From Gordionus sp. m RMFG-2023 (Eukaryota > Nematomorpha > Gordioida > Chordodea > Parachordodidae), in assembly GCF_954871325.1 (NCBI RefSeq), contig NC_088775.1, positions 19,693,561 to 19,757,560 of the forward strand: a stretch of DNA of 64,000 nucleotides, given 5' to 3'. The position numbers were made by a program, and so were the translations under genes. Positions 1 to 9,769 of this stretch are shown in pieces. A model generated the notes under the pieces. It was not told where the DNA came from. It ran no database searches and worked only from the letters and a program-made list of their open reading frames with translations. The stretch's first letter is position 1. Each line of letters starts with the position of its first letter.

Positions 1-69
1 AATTCCAAAATCATTGCATACTTTTTAATATATTTTGGAGTTTTTTCAAAATTTATTAGAATTATAGTA

Positions 70-215
70 TATTTTGGCAACATTACCAATTAATATGTGC
101 ACAAATGAGAGGACCATTTCTTCATTACGCAGTATGAAAGCCTATCTTAGAAGTAGGATGTAAGAAAATCGATTGAATTATCTCTACTTAACTTACATCG
201 AAATTTAAACTTGCA
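70..215 (+). pseudogene. hAT transposase C-terminal (dimerisation) fragment
   Basis: Reading the plus strand gives LATLPINMCTNERTISSLRS followed by MKAYLRSR, the conserved C-terminal dimerisation segment of hAT transposases (compare LPISTATNERTFSSLRRLKT at 44.75 kb, which is followed by YLRS). Downstream, RLN..LNLHRNLNL is the usual continuation before the stop, with at least one in-frame stop or shift in between. Only this last part of the protein is in the window; the rest would lie to the left of base 1. It belongs to the same ZMYM1-like hAT group as the copies at 13.1, 33.4, 44.7 and 48.7 kb. It is a broken remnant with no visible terminal repeat. Confidence 0.7.
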
Positions 216-544
216 GAAATTCTTAAAAAATTATTCTAATCACAAAGAAGATTAATTTTATATAAATAATATTTTGATTCATCATATAATGTTTAATCCC
301 ATATTTTATCTTGATTTACATACCGGTTTATATGCCTATTGTATAACAATATAATATTCGCTCTTATTTCGTATATAACGATATTTTATTATTTAGGTTC
401 AATTGATAATATGAACATTAAATATTAAAAATCAAATATTATATATTAAAAATTATATATTAAATATTAACCATACATAAAATATTAAAACATTAAATTT
501 AAAGTTATAATATTTCATATTTTAATGTAAAATAAATTAAATAT
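216..544. other. AT-rich spacer
   Basis: Very AT-rich DNA with runs of short ATTAAATATTAAAAAT-like repeats around 410-540. No coding signal was recognised. Confidence 0.6.
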
Positions 545-1190
545 TCTGATGCAGTATGGCTGGGTGTTCCCAATGGTAGGATGACGGTGTATCTGTAAGA
601 GGTGGCGTTGATGAAAACCCCGAATTGTTTCTTTACCAAGCTATTTGATGTCGATTTTTCAAGCAATCTTAGTCTTCTCCAGATTTGAGGACATCAGGGG
701 GATTGATGTTAACTGGAATTAATATTTAAGAAAATTGTTGGAAGCTTGTGAATCCCTGATGGCTATGGTAAATCAATCTGTTTTGGAGAAGATGTGGCAG
801 ATTCGACCTACCTGGGCTTGCTCGGTGACGTTGGCTTGTAACAGAGACTTGCAAATTTGTTGACGGTGTATACCTGCAACGGTCCTTGCATACGTGGGTT
901 GGAGAGATCCTACTTTTTAGCTGGGTGGCTCCTATACTTAGTGAAGGGATCACCCAAGTGTGATATAAAAAAGCAATGCCATCTCTATTTGCTCTTGGAG
1001 GCAGAGTCCAACAGACACGTCATTTTTTTTAATTAGATAGGACAGAGAGAAGAGTATAGAGGAAATATTTCTAGCGAGTTAATACCTTGTAGACCCTATA
1101 TTAGTCTATGAGGGTACCTCACTCTTTTTCTGAGACAGAGCAATGTTTCCTGCCTCTGAACACAGCGACACAAGCAACGAGTAACTTGAC
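545..1190 (-). mobile_element. Fossil retroelement fragment, relative of the element at 8786-12086
   Basis: This stretch is an inverted, diverged copy of 5095-5830. Shared landmarks include the segment around TCACTAAGTATAGG, the AACATCAATCCCCCTG segment and the region near a GAGGTACC motif. The coding potential of the other copy contains reverse-transcriptase motifs of the same kind as the DIRS/LTR-like element at 8.8-12.1 kb, so this is read as an old, broken relative (5' region plus part of the polymerase). It is much older than the 8.8-kb element, judging by heavy divergence between the two copies. The family assignment is inference. Confidence 0.45.
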
Positions 1191-1800
1191 TGATCGGTGA
1201 CAAAGTTGGAAGATAGTTTTTGTTAATCCATATCAAAAAATGAAATATGGATTTTTTTTACCATTTGAATTAAATTGTGAAAGCCATTCTTACAAATCTA
1301 ATTAATAATATTTTGATCTACATAGTAAGATGATCTACATAAGGCTTAATTTTTCAAACCCGGCCCGAAATTCTTTTTTAAAGATTTGTCTGAGCCGCCG
1401 ATCGAAACAAAATTTTTTATATGTTCCGAAAAGCCACCCAAAGTTCCAAAATATTTAAAACATATAATATATTTCGCAAAATTGATTATTATAATTAAAA
1501 ATTTAAGCCCATCTCTAATTTTATTTAAAAAATTATAGGTCTGACACCCATAATTATTTTAAAAATATAAGCTACTACTTTTTGAATATTTGCAATGTAA
1601 AGAATGGGTCCTTTACTATGGACTTGATTCTTGGATAGACTCAGATGTTTGGGGTGACTATATGGGACAAAGGCCAATTGAGATCCTTAGTTCTTCTGGA
1701 GATAGATTAGGACCCTGGTATTGATTTAAAATAGCATCTAGCCATAAGTAACCATTATGATAATTAATAAATTGAAGGTTGGTAAGTTCCTCGAATATTT
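1191..1800. repeat. Spacer with a decayed GGCCCG-type word array
   Basis: No gene was recognised. Around 1344-1460 there is a decayed array of the CCCGGCCCG word in T/A-rich spacer (TTTTTCAAACCCGGCCCG, then GAGCCGCCGATCG), the same kind of subterminal hAT sequence that occurs at 12.7, 14.6 and 45 kb. The rest is AT-rich and featureless. Confidence 0.45.
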
Positions 1801-1935
1801 TATTAATTAAATAATGTAAATTTTGTGAAAATAAATAAATTAAATAATGTAAATTTTGTGAAAATAAATAAATTAAATAATGTAAATGTTGTGAAAATAA
1901 AAAATTAAATAATGTTAATTTTGTGAAAATTAATT
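1801..1935. repeat. Short tandem repeat, about 37-bp unit, about 3.5 copies
   Basis: The unit AAATAATGTAAATTTTGTGA plus AAATAAATAAATT is repeated head to tail with minor drift (one copy has ATGTAAATGTTGTG, the last ATGTTAATTTTGTG). This is a simple minisatellite with no coding role visible. Confidence 0.8.
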
Positions 1936-2466
1936 AAAATGGTTAGATATGTTAAATCCATCAGAAACATCTATACTATATATATCATTTAGCAATTTAT
2001 TAAAGACTGCCGACATTATTTACAAAAAAAATCAAGCGTCTAACTGTCATTCGTGACTTTAGCTTAAAAGCAATTTCCCGTTTTCCTATAAATATAGCTG
2101 ATTCTTAAATAAGAAAAAATTCCAACTAAAAAAAGGTTAATACCTATCTCGACAAACTTACTTCAGACACTGATATTTAATTAAGGTTAATTTCGGGATA
2201 TTAAATTTGCATTGAAATCTTTATATATGATAAATTTTAGAATACTTTTTAATCTGAGAAACTTATTGTATTAGATGCAATCAAGGTACCCAATTAAAAT
2301 AAATTATAAAACCAACAAATTTATTAATTTAATAAAATTACAATAACAAAAATAAAAACTAACTATTTTATAAAATTTTCCTTTCCTTTTATATCGCTTA
2401 TATCAAAATAACAATTTCTTTTTTTAAACATAAAAATAATAATGACTTTACATTTGAATATTATAC
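1936..2466. other. AT-rich spacer
   Basis: AT-rich DNA upstream of the pogo element. No gene, RNA or repeat structure was recognised. Confidence 0.6.
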
Positions 2467-2468
2467 TA

Positions 2469-4786
2469 GGGGAGACCGGGGTAAAACGATAGGCATTTTG
2501 CATATTTACCATAAAAATTTTAAACAAGAGTCAAACACAACAAATTATAGATCAATGTGTAGCCCCATCCCTCTTCTACAAGATAAAAAAAAGTGAAGCC
2601 CTGTATCTATAATATTTTAGGAGCTATGATTAGTTATGTAAAACTACTCATTTTCGCCATTTTACCCTGGGTAGAGGGTAAAATGGATAAGCACTAGGGT
2701 AAAGTGGTTAAAATAATATTTGACACATATTTATTGTTTTATTTAACAAATATTACAAATTTAAGATTTATTTATGATTTTTATTTAAAAACTAATCGAT
2801 ACAATAAGGACATGTAAAATAATTATCATAATTAGCACATTTAGAATGTGCCCATTCAAGGCACATTGTACATTTTAGCCATTCATCGCCCTCGCGACTA
2901 TTTTTATAGTTTTCATTACAAATAACACATAAACAATTATTTTTTGATATCTTTTTTTTCTCTGAATTAATAATTTTTTTTTATAAGGTGTAGATGTTAA
3001 TATTTCTGAATTCTTTTTTTTAGATATTTTATCCGATGAAATATTGAATAATTTTGGAATAAATATTATAGATGAAGGATTGAATACTTTATTATAATTT
3101 TTTGAGCATGATGGTAACATATCATGATAAGGTTCATCAATATCATCTGGAACATTTTTGTTCAATAATATAGATAAATCACTATCATTATTTTGAGTCA
3201 CTGTAAGATTTTGAGTCACTGTAAGATTTTGAGTCACTGTAATATTTTCATCATTATTTTCAAATTCAATATTTGAGCTAGCATTTGAATTATTACAGCA
3301 GATATAATCTTGTTCTGTAAATATATTTGGGTTTAAAGGAAATATGCCACATGCTAACAACCCATTTAATATATTATTTGGTGTCACTGCCCTTGGTATT
3401 TCATTTTTTAACACTCCTGGAATATCATAAATCTGAAATTGTTGCCCACATGATTTCTCATCCATGTGTCAATAGCTCCATTATAAAACTTTTTCAATGG
3501 CCCATAAACTGCTTTGTCTAATGGTTGGAGTTTATGCGAGCAATGTGGTGGAAGTGTTAGAATAACAATCCCATTGGAGCGACAATAGTTTATAACGGAA
3601 ATTGAACAATGAGAGCTATGGTTATCTAAGATTAATAAGACATTTTTCTCATTGGATGCACTAGAATATTTTTTAAAGTGTTCCAAAAAAGATAAAAATT
3701 CCTCCTCTTGCATCCAACCCGATGCGTTTCCCACACCCTTAGATCCAATAGGCCTATCACGAATAAAGTGATCTTTGTATCGTTTTCTTGGAAAAATAAA
3801 AAATGGTGGAATGCTATGGCCTATAGCATTGATGGCTAAACATATTGTAACTAACGTTCCTCTTTCTCCTGACGTTATAGAGCCGACTTGTTTGGCACCC
3901 TTCTGTGCTATAATTTTTGCAGGAGTTTGAACGGTGGTGAAACCACTTTCATCTGCATTTCATATATTATGTGGTTCAAAGTTATAAGAATTATATAGCT
4001 TAATTAAATTTTCAAAAAATTTATTGACATTTGTGGGATTGAAGCCATATGCTCTTGCTAGACTAGTAGCTTCAGGGGTACGAATCGAAAGATATCGTTT
4101 TCTAAACCCCATAAACCAGTCCTCTCCAGCCATACCATTAGTTGTCCAGCTTTCTGGGAAAGATTTTTCATATTCTTTAGCAAGCTGATATGCAAATCCT
4201 CTTATCTTGTTTATTTATAAAATAAAACAATTTCATTTTAATAATTAACAATAAATTGAGCATTATTAAAATTATGAAATTAATTCAATTTATTTAATTA
4301 ATTATATATCATTTTAATTTAATATTAAATATCAATATTTATTTGATTATAATAAATGAATGAATGAAAAATTTAATGTGAATAATTTTATATTTTAACC
4401 GTTTTACCCATAACAGCTTTACCCCTAGGTGACATATATTATATATATCGTTATTGCGTGACTTCTAATATAGCTAAAGATGTCAGATAAATTTTATTTT
4501 ATAGTTAATACATTAAGGAACATGTGTGCCAAATTTTGAATCCTGAGGATATGTAAATTTTACTAAAAGCAAAATATACTAGAGATTGATTTTTATATTT
4601 TTTGGGTAAAACAGTTTTTTGACAAAATATATAAAACCAGGTAAGTTTTTTAAAAGATGAACATAGGTAAGAAATTAGATATAAAAATACATCTTCACAC
4701 CAAATTTAAGGTCTTTATACTCAATGGTTAAAAAGTTATTCGCGTTAACATTGTTACCCCGTCAATCGCTTTACCCCGGTCTCCCC
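2469..4786 (-). mobile_element. pogo/Tigger-type DNA transposon
   Basis: A 2318-bp element bounded by 17-bp perfect terminal inverted repeats GGGGAGACCGGGGTAAA (left start 2469; right end 4786 on the opposite strand), with a TA dinucleotide on each side (2467-2468 and 4787-4788), the target duplication expected for the Tc1/mariner/pogo superfamily. Just inside each end are extra copies of a GGTAAAATGG-like word (around 2658-2715 and 4398-4430). The transposase is coded on the minus strand. Ends and target site are preserved while the transposase is broken, so this is a non-autonomous relic of moderate age. Confidence 0.9.
2798..4230 (-). pseudogene. Tigger-like transposase with C-terminal PHD-type finger (broken)
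   Basis: Minus-strand coding sequence. From the N side: a CENP-B-like DNA-binding segment (RGFAYQLAKEY then MAGEDWFMGFRKRY, then IRTPEATSLARAYGFN), the first catalytic Asp in NADESGF, then GSITSGERGTLVTICLAINA, LILDNHSSHC with the second Asp, and LPPHCSHKLQPLDKAVYGPL with the third Asp, a DDE_1 catalytic core. The last part reads C.IC...YKNSREGDEWLKC..C..WAHSKCANYD plus C..C, a C4HC3 PHD-like finger known at the C terminus of some invertebrate Tigger transposases. Damage: a stop replaces the residue before NADES (about 3960), and a shift in the T-run near 2970 separates the finger from the core. The N-terminal end (about 4200-4230) is not resolved; an intron is possible there. Confidence 0.8.
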
Positions 4787-4788
4787 TA

Positions 4789-5094
4789 ATAGTTTTTTTT
4801 TCCAATTTAAAACATTCAAATATATGTTCAAATTTTCCTTTATAGTCACTACTTCCAACACTTTTTTAAAGAAATTAGTAAATGAAAAATTATTATACGA
4901 AACAATTTAACCATATATAAGCATTTCAATAAAATAGTTTAATTTTCAAATCCTAAAGTAAATTAGTTATTCCAAATTTAAAAAATATTTTATGAGATAA
5001 TCAAAATGTTTATTTATTATCTTTAACTATCCATTTTTGGAATAAAACTTTTGGAAAAGTGTAAGTCATTAAATTTTATCACCGATTAGCCCAG
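4789..5094. other. AT-rich spacer
   Basis: No feature was recognised between the pogo element and the retroelement fossil to its right. Confidence 0.6.
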
Positions 5095-5830
5095 TGACTC
5101 GTTGCATGTGCAGCTATATTCAGAGGCAACATTTCTCGGCATCAGAAAAGAAGTGAGGTACCGTGATAAAAGAGCTTATTGAATCTGCGAGGCATCACTC
5201 GCTATAAATACTTCGTCTATCCTCCTCCCAATTCCCCATCTATTTAAAGAAATGGTGTGTCTGTCAGGGCTCTGCCTCCAAGTCAAAATAGAAACGACAT
5301 TGCTTTATGTAAAACCTGGATGATCCCTTCACTAAGTATAGGCGCTACCAAGCTAAAAAAATAGGATATCTCTACTCCACGTCACGAATACAAGAACTGT
5401 TGCAAATACACGCAGTCCACATAATAACAGGCAACAAATTCACCAGTTGCAACTCTTACAGGCCAAAGTCATCGAGCAAGCCCAACTCGTCAAATACACA
5501 TCTTTTTCAAAGAAGATTGATTTACCAGAGTCATCAGTGATTTTTTACAAGCTCCCAACAACTTCCTGAAATATTAATTCCGGTTAACATCAATCCCCCT
5601 GTCTGCAAATCTGGAGAAGGCTAAGATCACCCTTCCAAAATAGATATTAGATTAGCTTTCTTCGACATTCCTTTCCAGAAGTGCAGAAATTATATTTTCC
5701 TCAACGACATCTCTTACAGATATACCGTCGTCCTACCAGTAAGAGAATTCTTCATCCCATGCCTCCAGAGCAGTTTTCTAAAGCAATATAGGCCTGCTTT
5801 AGGAAACGGGCATGGCAAGACCCCTAAACA
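5095..5830 (+). mobile_element. Fossil retroelement fragment with RT motifs
   Basis: This plus-strand stretch mirrors 545-1190 in inverted orientation. Near its right end the translation contains KIDIRLAFFDIPF followed by YTVVLPV and CLQ, which lines up with KIDIKSAFFSIPL ... YAYKVLPMGA ... CLQ in the reverse transcriptase of the element at 9770-11896. A promoter-like CTATAAATAC lies near 5210. It is an old, broken relative of the 8.8-kb element, with multiple breaks. Confidence 0.55.
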
Positions 5831-6530
5831 TATCTAGGTATATTTAGCTTGGGGATTTTTTCCCATTTTCATCTAAGGACACCTCAGCTTTATGGTGTTC
5901 TCGAAGTTCTCTCATTTCTTGAAGGTATACGTCTACATCTGATTATAAGATAATTATTAACATAAAATTTTATCACCATTAACATTTATATAACGGTAAA
6001 ACCTGCCTTATTTGATTCATAGAACCAAGATTTTTGCTCAACTTAGACAGTTATACAATTTATTAAGACTAGGAATTTAATTGACACTAAAGGATTTGGT
6101 CAAATTAAGAGTTGCTCGAATTATGAAAAGCCCAAATTAACAGGTTATACTGTATATACATACATTATATTATACATATACACACAACATGACTTTATTT
6201 TTATTTAATCTGTAATTTGAAAAATCATATTTTGCTTGAAATGTATTTTAGCATTATATAGTAGGCTCACCCTATGACAACGATTCAAACCCTTTTGACT
6301 TAAATAATTTGTTTAATTTGAATTCACTTGCAAAATTACATGGAAAAATCGATTCAAATTATTATAGTTCAATTTCACTCCAAATTGTCGCAAATTTATA
6401 TAATATCAGAATGAAAAAAACAATGCTGAAAATACATTTCAAAACTGATTTTTTTTAAATATAAGACAAAAACGCACTCAATAAATAAGCTATTTATTTT
6501 AATTAAATTAATATAAATTCCATTTATTAG
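5831..6530. other. AT-rich spacer
   Basis: No coding signal was recognised. The stretch is AT-rich with short T and A runs. Confidence 0.55.
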
Positions 6531-6935
6531 ACGATATTCTTAGTGGAGTTAACAAAAAAATTGTAAATTCCCATTTGATAAAACCTGACCCTTCCTATGA
6601 TGATGCTATTCGAGTTGAAATCACGAATTATCGTTGATCACCCACTCCCGGAAATTAATAGGCAGAAGAACTGGGATGGGCCTATTATTGCAAGCTACGT
6701 TGAATCACTCCTTTCAAGAATCAATTGTCTGATAATCCATTATTCTCATCAGTGCTTAATGGATCTGACCATGGGTTCATTGAAGCCATTCCCTCAGTTA
6801 ATTTACAATAACAACTAAACCAAAATGAGCTCACTCACTTGATATTCGTTTACTGCCTAATAACCCATCCCCACACTTGTTCTGGTTGCAGTTCTGCCGT
6901 CAAGGGTAATGGAAGACATAGTCTCCATTGTCGTT
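6531..6935 (+). pseudogene. RLE-type LINE fragment (RT tail plus CCHC finger)
   Basis: The plus strand, with frame changes, gives DILSGVNKKIVNSHLIKPDP, then NRQKNWDGPIIASYVESLLS, then CSGCSSAVKGNGRHSLHCRS. These match in order the minus-strand LINE at 49.5-51.2 kb (LASSKIITDHLTFPD, HKQKDWDNPMIARSVDYLFS, CAKCKRPVSQTGRHCLQC). The CxxC...HxxxC finger precedes the restriction-like endonuclease domain in that copy; here the endonuclease is missing because the sequence ends where a gag-like fossil on the other strand begins. At least two frameshifts or stops. It is a 5'- and 3'-incomplete dead copy. Confidence 0.7.
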
Positions 6936-7740
6936 CTTGTAAAGATACATGGCCACATGTCCCTTCTTTTTACACTTAAAACACAATCGAGAATCATCAT
7001 AATCTGATTGTAATACATCAAATTTATTTGTGTTAATACCCGAAATTTTTCTAACATTAGAACTTTCCAATATCAATTTTCTTAACGGAAAACCACCCCG
7101 AAAATTTTGTTCTTTAACCATACAAGTTTCAACATTGTGTCCTTTATAACCAGAGCGGTTACATATAATATTATTTAACATATTCTTCTTAGCATCAAAA
7201 TTTTCACCCATTTTTTGTCCCCTGGAAAACCATTTTTTCCATCTGCACCATTTTTGTCACATATCTGTTCTTTAACACTATTATTCATACCAATCAATTT
7301 ATACATATCCTAATATATAACTTTGATTATATCTTTCATTTGGAGTAACCATAGATCTCTCCACACATTCCCGACGATCACACTGATTATCCCTTACAAT
7401 TTTAATCACCTTCGATTCACCATTCATGATTTCATTTAAAACAACTTTTAAACTACTTTCCAAGTCCAATATTTTTTTAAACAATTATCCGTCACCAGAG
7501 TGTTTTTCTTTAAATTACTATATACCTTTGTCACGACATCGGGTACATTTCCTTATTAAAAATTTCAATGTAATACAAAGTAAATCTATTATTAACAATA
7601 ATACTATAGTAATTAAGTAATTGCCTGTATCCAATTTATTAAGGTTTTTATACAAAATTATAATCAAGATCTTTATAGATGAAGATTTTATCAAAAAGAT
7701 GAGGCTCATTATACTGATAATAATACAGGCCCATTTCATA
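6900..7740 (-). mobile_element. Possible gag-like fossil with zinc-knuckle remnants
   Basis: The minus strand shows two zinc-knuckle-like segments (CNRSGYKGHNVETC and CFKCKKKGHVAMY) about 60 residues apart, downstream of a short predicted helical stretch (LESSLKVVLNEI). Paired knuckles of this type are typical of the nucleocapsid end of retroelement gag proteins, so this is read as a broken gag-like fossil. No polymerase or terminal repeats were found beside it. It could instead be the ORF1 of a non-LTR element. The family is not assigned. Confidence 0.35.
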
Positions 7741-8439
7741 TTTCAAAAATTCTACCACAATTTTTAATTATTTTAAAAAAAATTAATTAACTTCAGAAAT
7801 TTGCGTTGTTAAAATTTTTTATAAAAATATTTATATAAAATTTTTTTTACCTTTTACAAACGAATTAATCAGAATTTCCGATTCACTATCACGAGCACCA
7901 CTTTCTAAGACCTCAAGCTTACTCGTAAGTAGGGTATATTTAACTTCTTACATCACTTTATAAAATTTCAAACTTACTCTTAAATAGATGTAGCTTAATT
8001 TCTTACAACTTATTATTTAAATCACACTGGACGTTATACTTAATTTTTTATTAATTTTATATTAAACTACAAAAAAAATAGTTATGAATTTTTAAATATA
8101 AAAAAAGTATTTGTTTTTGCATCAAAAATCATAGAATGAATTATAAATATCACTTCGACGATAAAAAACTATATGAAAAAAATAAATAATGATTGTCATT
8201 TATTTTTAATAACAATATTATTTTTTTTCACCAATCAACAATATCTAATATCGTTGCTTGACATTTTATATATATAAATGTATATAATTAATTATTTATA
8301 AAATAAGCGAGGCGATGACAATAGTGTTTTGATGATCACACATATTTAACGATGGCCTCGCTGGGGATGCCACAAGGGATATAAAATATTTTCTAAAAAA
8401 ATGCGATATATGGCTAAGGAATCTTCGTTAGCCTTAATT
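7741..8439. other. AT-rich spacer
   Basis: No gene was recognised. There is a run of short alternating AT tracts around 8040-8290. Confidence 0.55.
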
Positions 8440-8785
8440 TTTGGATCAAGCCCGGTCCAGGCCTGCAGTAAAAAAAATTTTAGGCCCAGGCCCGATCCAT
8501 ATATATTTTCAAAAAATCCGTTTCCCAAGTCCATATTGATTAATTTTATTTATTGTATTTATTAAATGCAAATAATATTTGAGTATATTTTTTTAAGATA
8601 GCAACTGTTTAAAAACACCATGCTAAAAAATATATTACCCCTTTATTTCAAAACTCTATTGTAAATCTAGTCTAGATCTGAAAAAAATCCCTCATCAAGT
8701 CTTACTTCTTTAATTAAACAAGGATTGATCCATGGGGGGGGTGGGGGGGGGGGTTAAAAATTTTTTGAAGGCTTCGCCCCAAAAT
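8440..8785. repeat. Decayed GGCCCAGGCCCG word array and G-tract
   Basis: Around 8440-8530 the words AAGCCCGGTCCAGGCC and TAGGCCCAGGCCCGATCC sit in A/T-rich spacer, as at hAT-type ends elsewhere in the window. At 8733-8755 a G-run of over 20 bases with one T interrupts otherwise AT-rich DNA, followed by GAAGGCTTCGCCCC, a small palindrome. These look like the ruined end of a hAT-type element into which the retroelement at 8786 inserted. Confidence 0.45.
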
Positions 8786-8918
8786 TTCATCCGCCATATT
8801 TATTTGTATAAATATATTATTATTTAGTGTTATAACCATTATTGATTATTTTCGTATATATCTTGTATTGGTAAATTCGTACCGCAAATTATTCAAGATA
8901 TTTTATATACTTTGTTTT
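8786..8918 (+). repeat. Left direct terminal repeat
   Basis: A 133-bp repeat starting TTCATCCGCCATATTT and ending ACTTTGTTTT, identical to 11954-12086. The gag-like start codon lies 16 bp beyond its right edge. Confidence 0.85.
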
Positions 8919-8934
8919 ATTACACCCTGCTAAT

Positions 8935-9630
8935 ATGGTTGGTCAATTAAGATCCCAAGCTAATCAACCGCAGGATGGGGAGCCTAGTCAGCCCCCACCG
9001 AATTTGCTTACACCGGACAATTCGGTCAACCTCCAAACGGATGGAGCTACAGCAATTGCGCTCGCAATACAACAGATTTCCCAGCAAATGGAAACAATGT
9101 CAACGCGCATGCAAAATTTAGAGTCTAGAAGACGATCACCATCAGCTAGAAGCACGTTCACGTCTACCCCATACATGGAACAGCCCAGACGCAGCAGACC
9201 TGCATCGCCCGCACCACTACCAGCGATTAAGCTGCCGTTAACTATGGAAGAAAGGGTAGCCAAGCTGTCAAGAGTTTGGACAGGCGTATCAACCGACCTC
9301 CTCGAGCCACGTTGCAAAGCCAGTGAACGCGATCGTCACGAACTCAAACACCTGAAAGAAGTAGTGGACCTGATCTCAGTAAACACAGAGCCAGGCATCG
9401 TCGACTCAATAACAAGAAGAGTCCGCATATTAGGCCTAGCAATACATTGGGGCTGGGATACAGCCCGACTTAATGACACATCCTACCAGGAGAAATTTCT
9501 AGACTCCGAAGAGATCAAAGTAGCCAAAGAGCCCTTTCGGACCAGGGGCCGTACAGGCCCCTCTACGTCTTACAGGCGGCGCCCGGAAAGGAAGGAAGCG
9601 CCCACCACCAGGGGCAAGAAAAGAAAATAG
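8935..9630 (+). CDS. gag-like ORF1 of the retroelement
   Basis: A 231-residue frame beginning MVGQLRSQANQPQ just after the left terminal repeat. The N-terminal third is Gln/Pro/Ser-rich, the middle has a heptad-like stretch (IQQISQQMETMSTRMQNLES) compatible with a coiled coil, and the C-terminus is very basic (RRRPERKEAPTTRGKKRK), as expected for a nucleic-acid-binding gag-like protein. No zinc knuckle is present, which is common in DIRS-type ORF1 proteins. The gag role is inferred from position and composition, not from a recognised domain. The frame is whole. Confidence 0.6.
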   Translation: MVGQLRSQANQPQDGEPSQPPPNLLTPDNSVNLQTDGATAIALAIQQISQQMETMSTRMQNLESRRRSPSARSTFTSTPYMEQPRRSRPASPAPLPAIKLPLTMEERVAKLSRVWTGVSTDLLEPRCKASERDRHELKHLKEVVDLISVNTEPGIVDSITRRVRILGLAIHWGWDTARLNDTSYQEKFLDSEEIKVAKEPFRTRGRTGPSTSYRRRPERKEAPTTRGKKRK

Positions 9631-9769
9631 CAATGACAACGCTAACCCTAACCTATTTCTTCCTTCTACGCTAAACACTAACCCCCCCCCCCCCCCCAAT
9701 ACCCAAAGGCCCTTATTAGGGCCACCTAATACCCAACAGCCCTTTTTAGGGCTACCCACGTATGAACCT
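9631..9769 (+). promoter_or_regulatory. Inter-ORF spacer with poly-C run and paired hairpin repeats
   Basis: Between the two frames lies a run of about 17 C residues near 9683, then two related segments (AAGGCCCTTATTAGGGCCAC and CAGCCCTTTTTAGGGCTACC), each able to fold as a short hairpin. The second frame starts right after them. They could influence translation of ORF2, but that is inference. Confidence 0.35.

Noticed and set aside
7518-7739. Hydrophobic 73-residue frame on the minus strand
   Set aside because: Ile/Leu-rich frames arise readily in AT-rich DNA; no start context or homologue is recognised.
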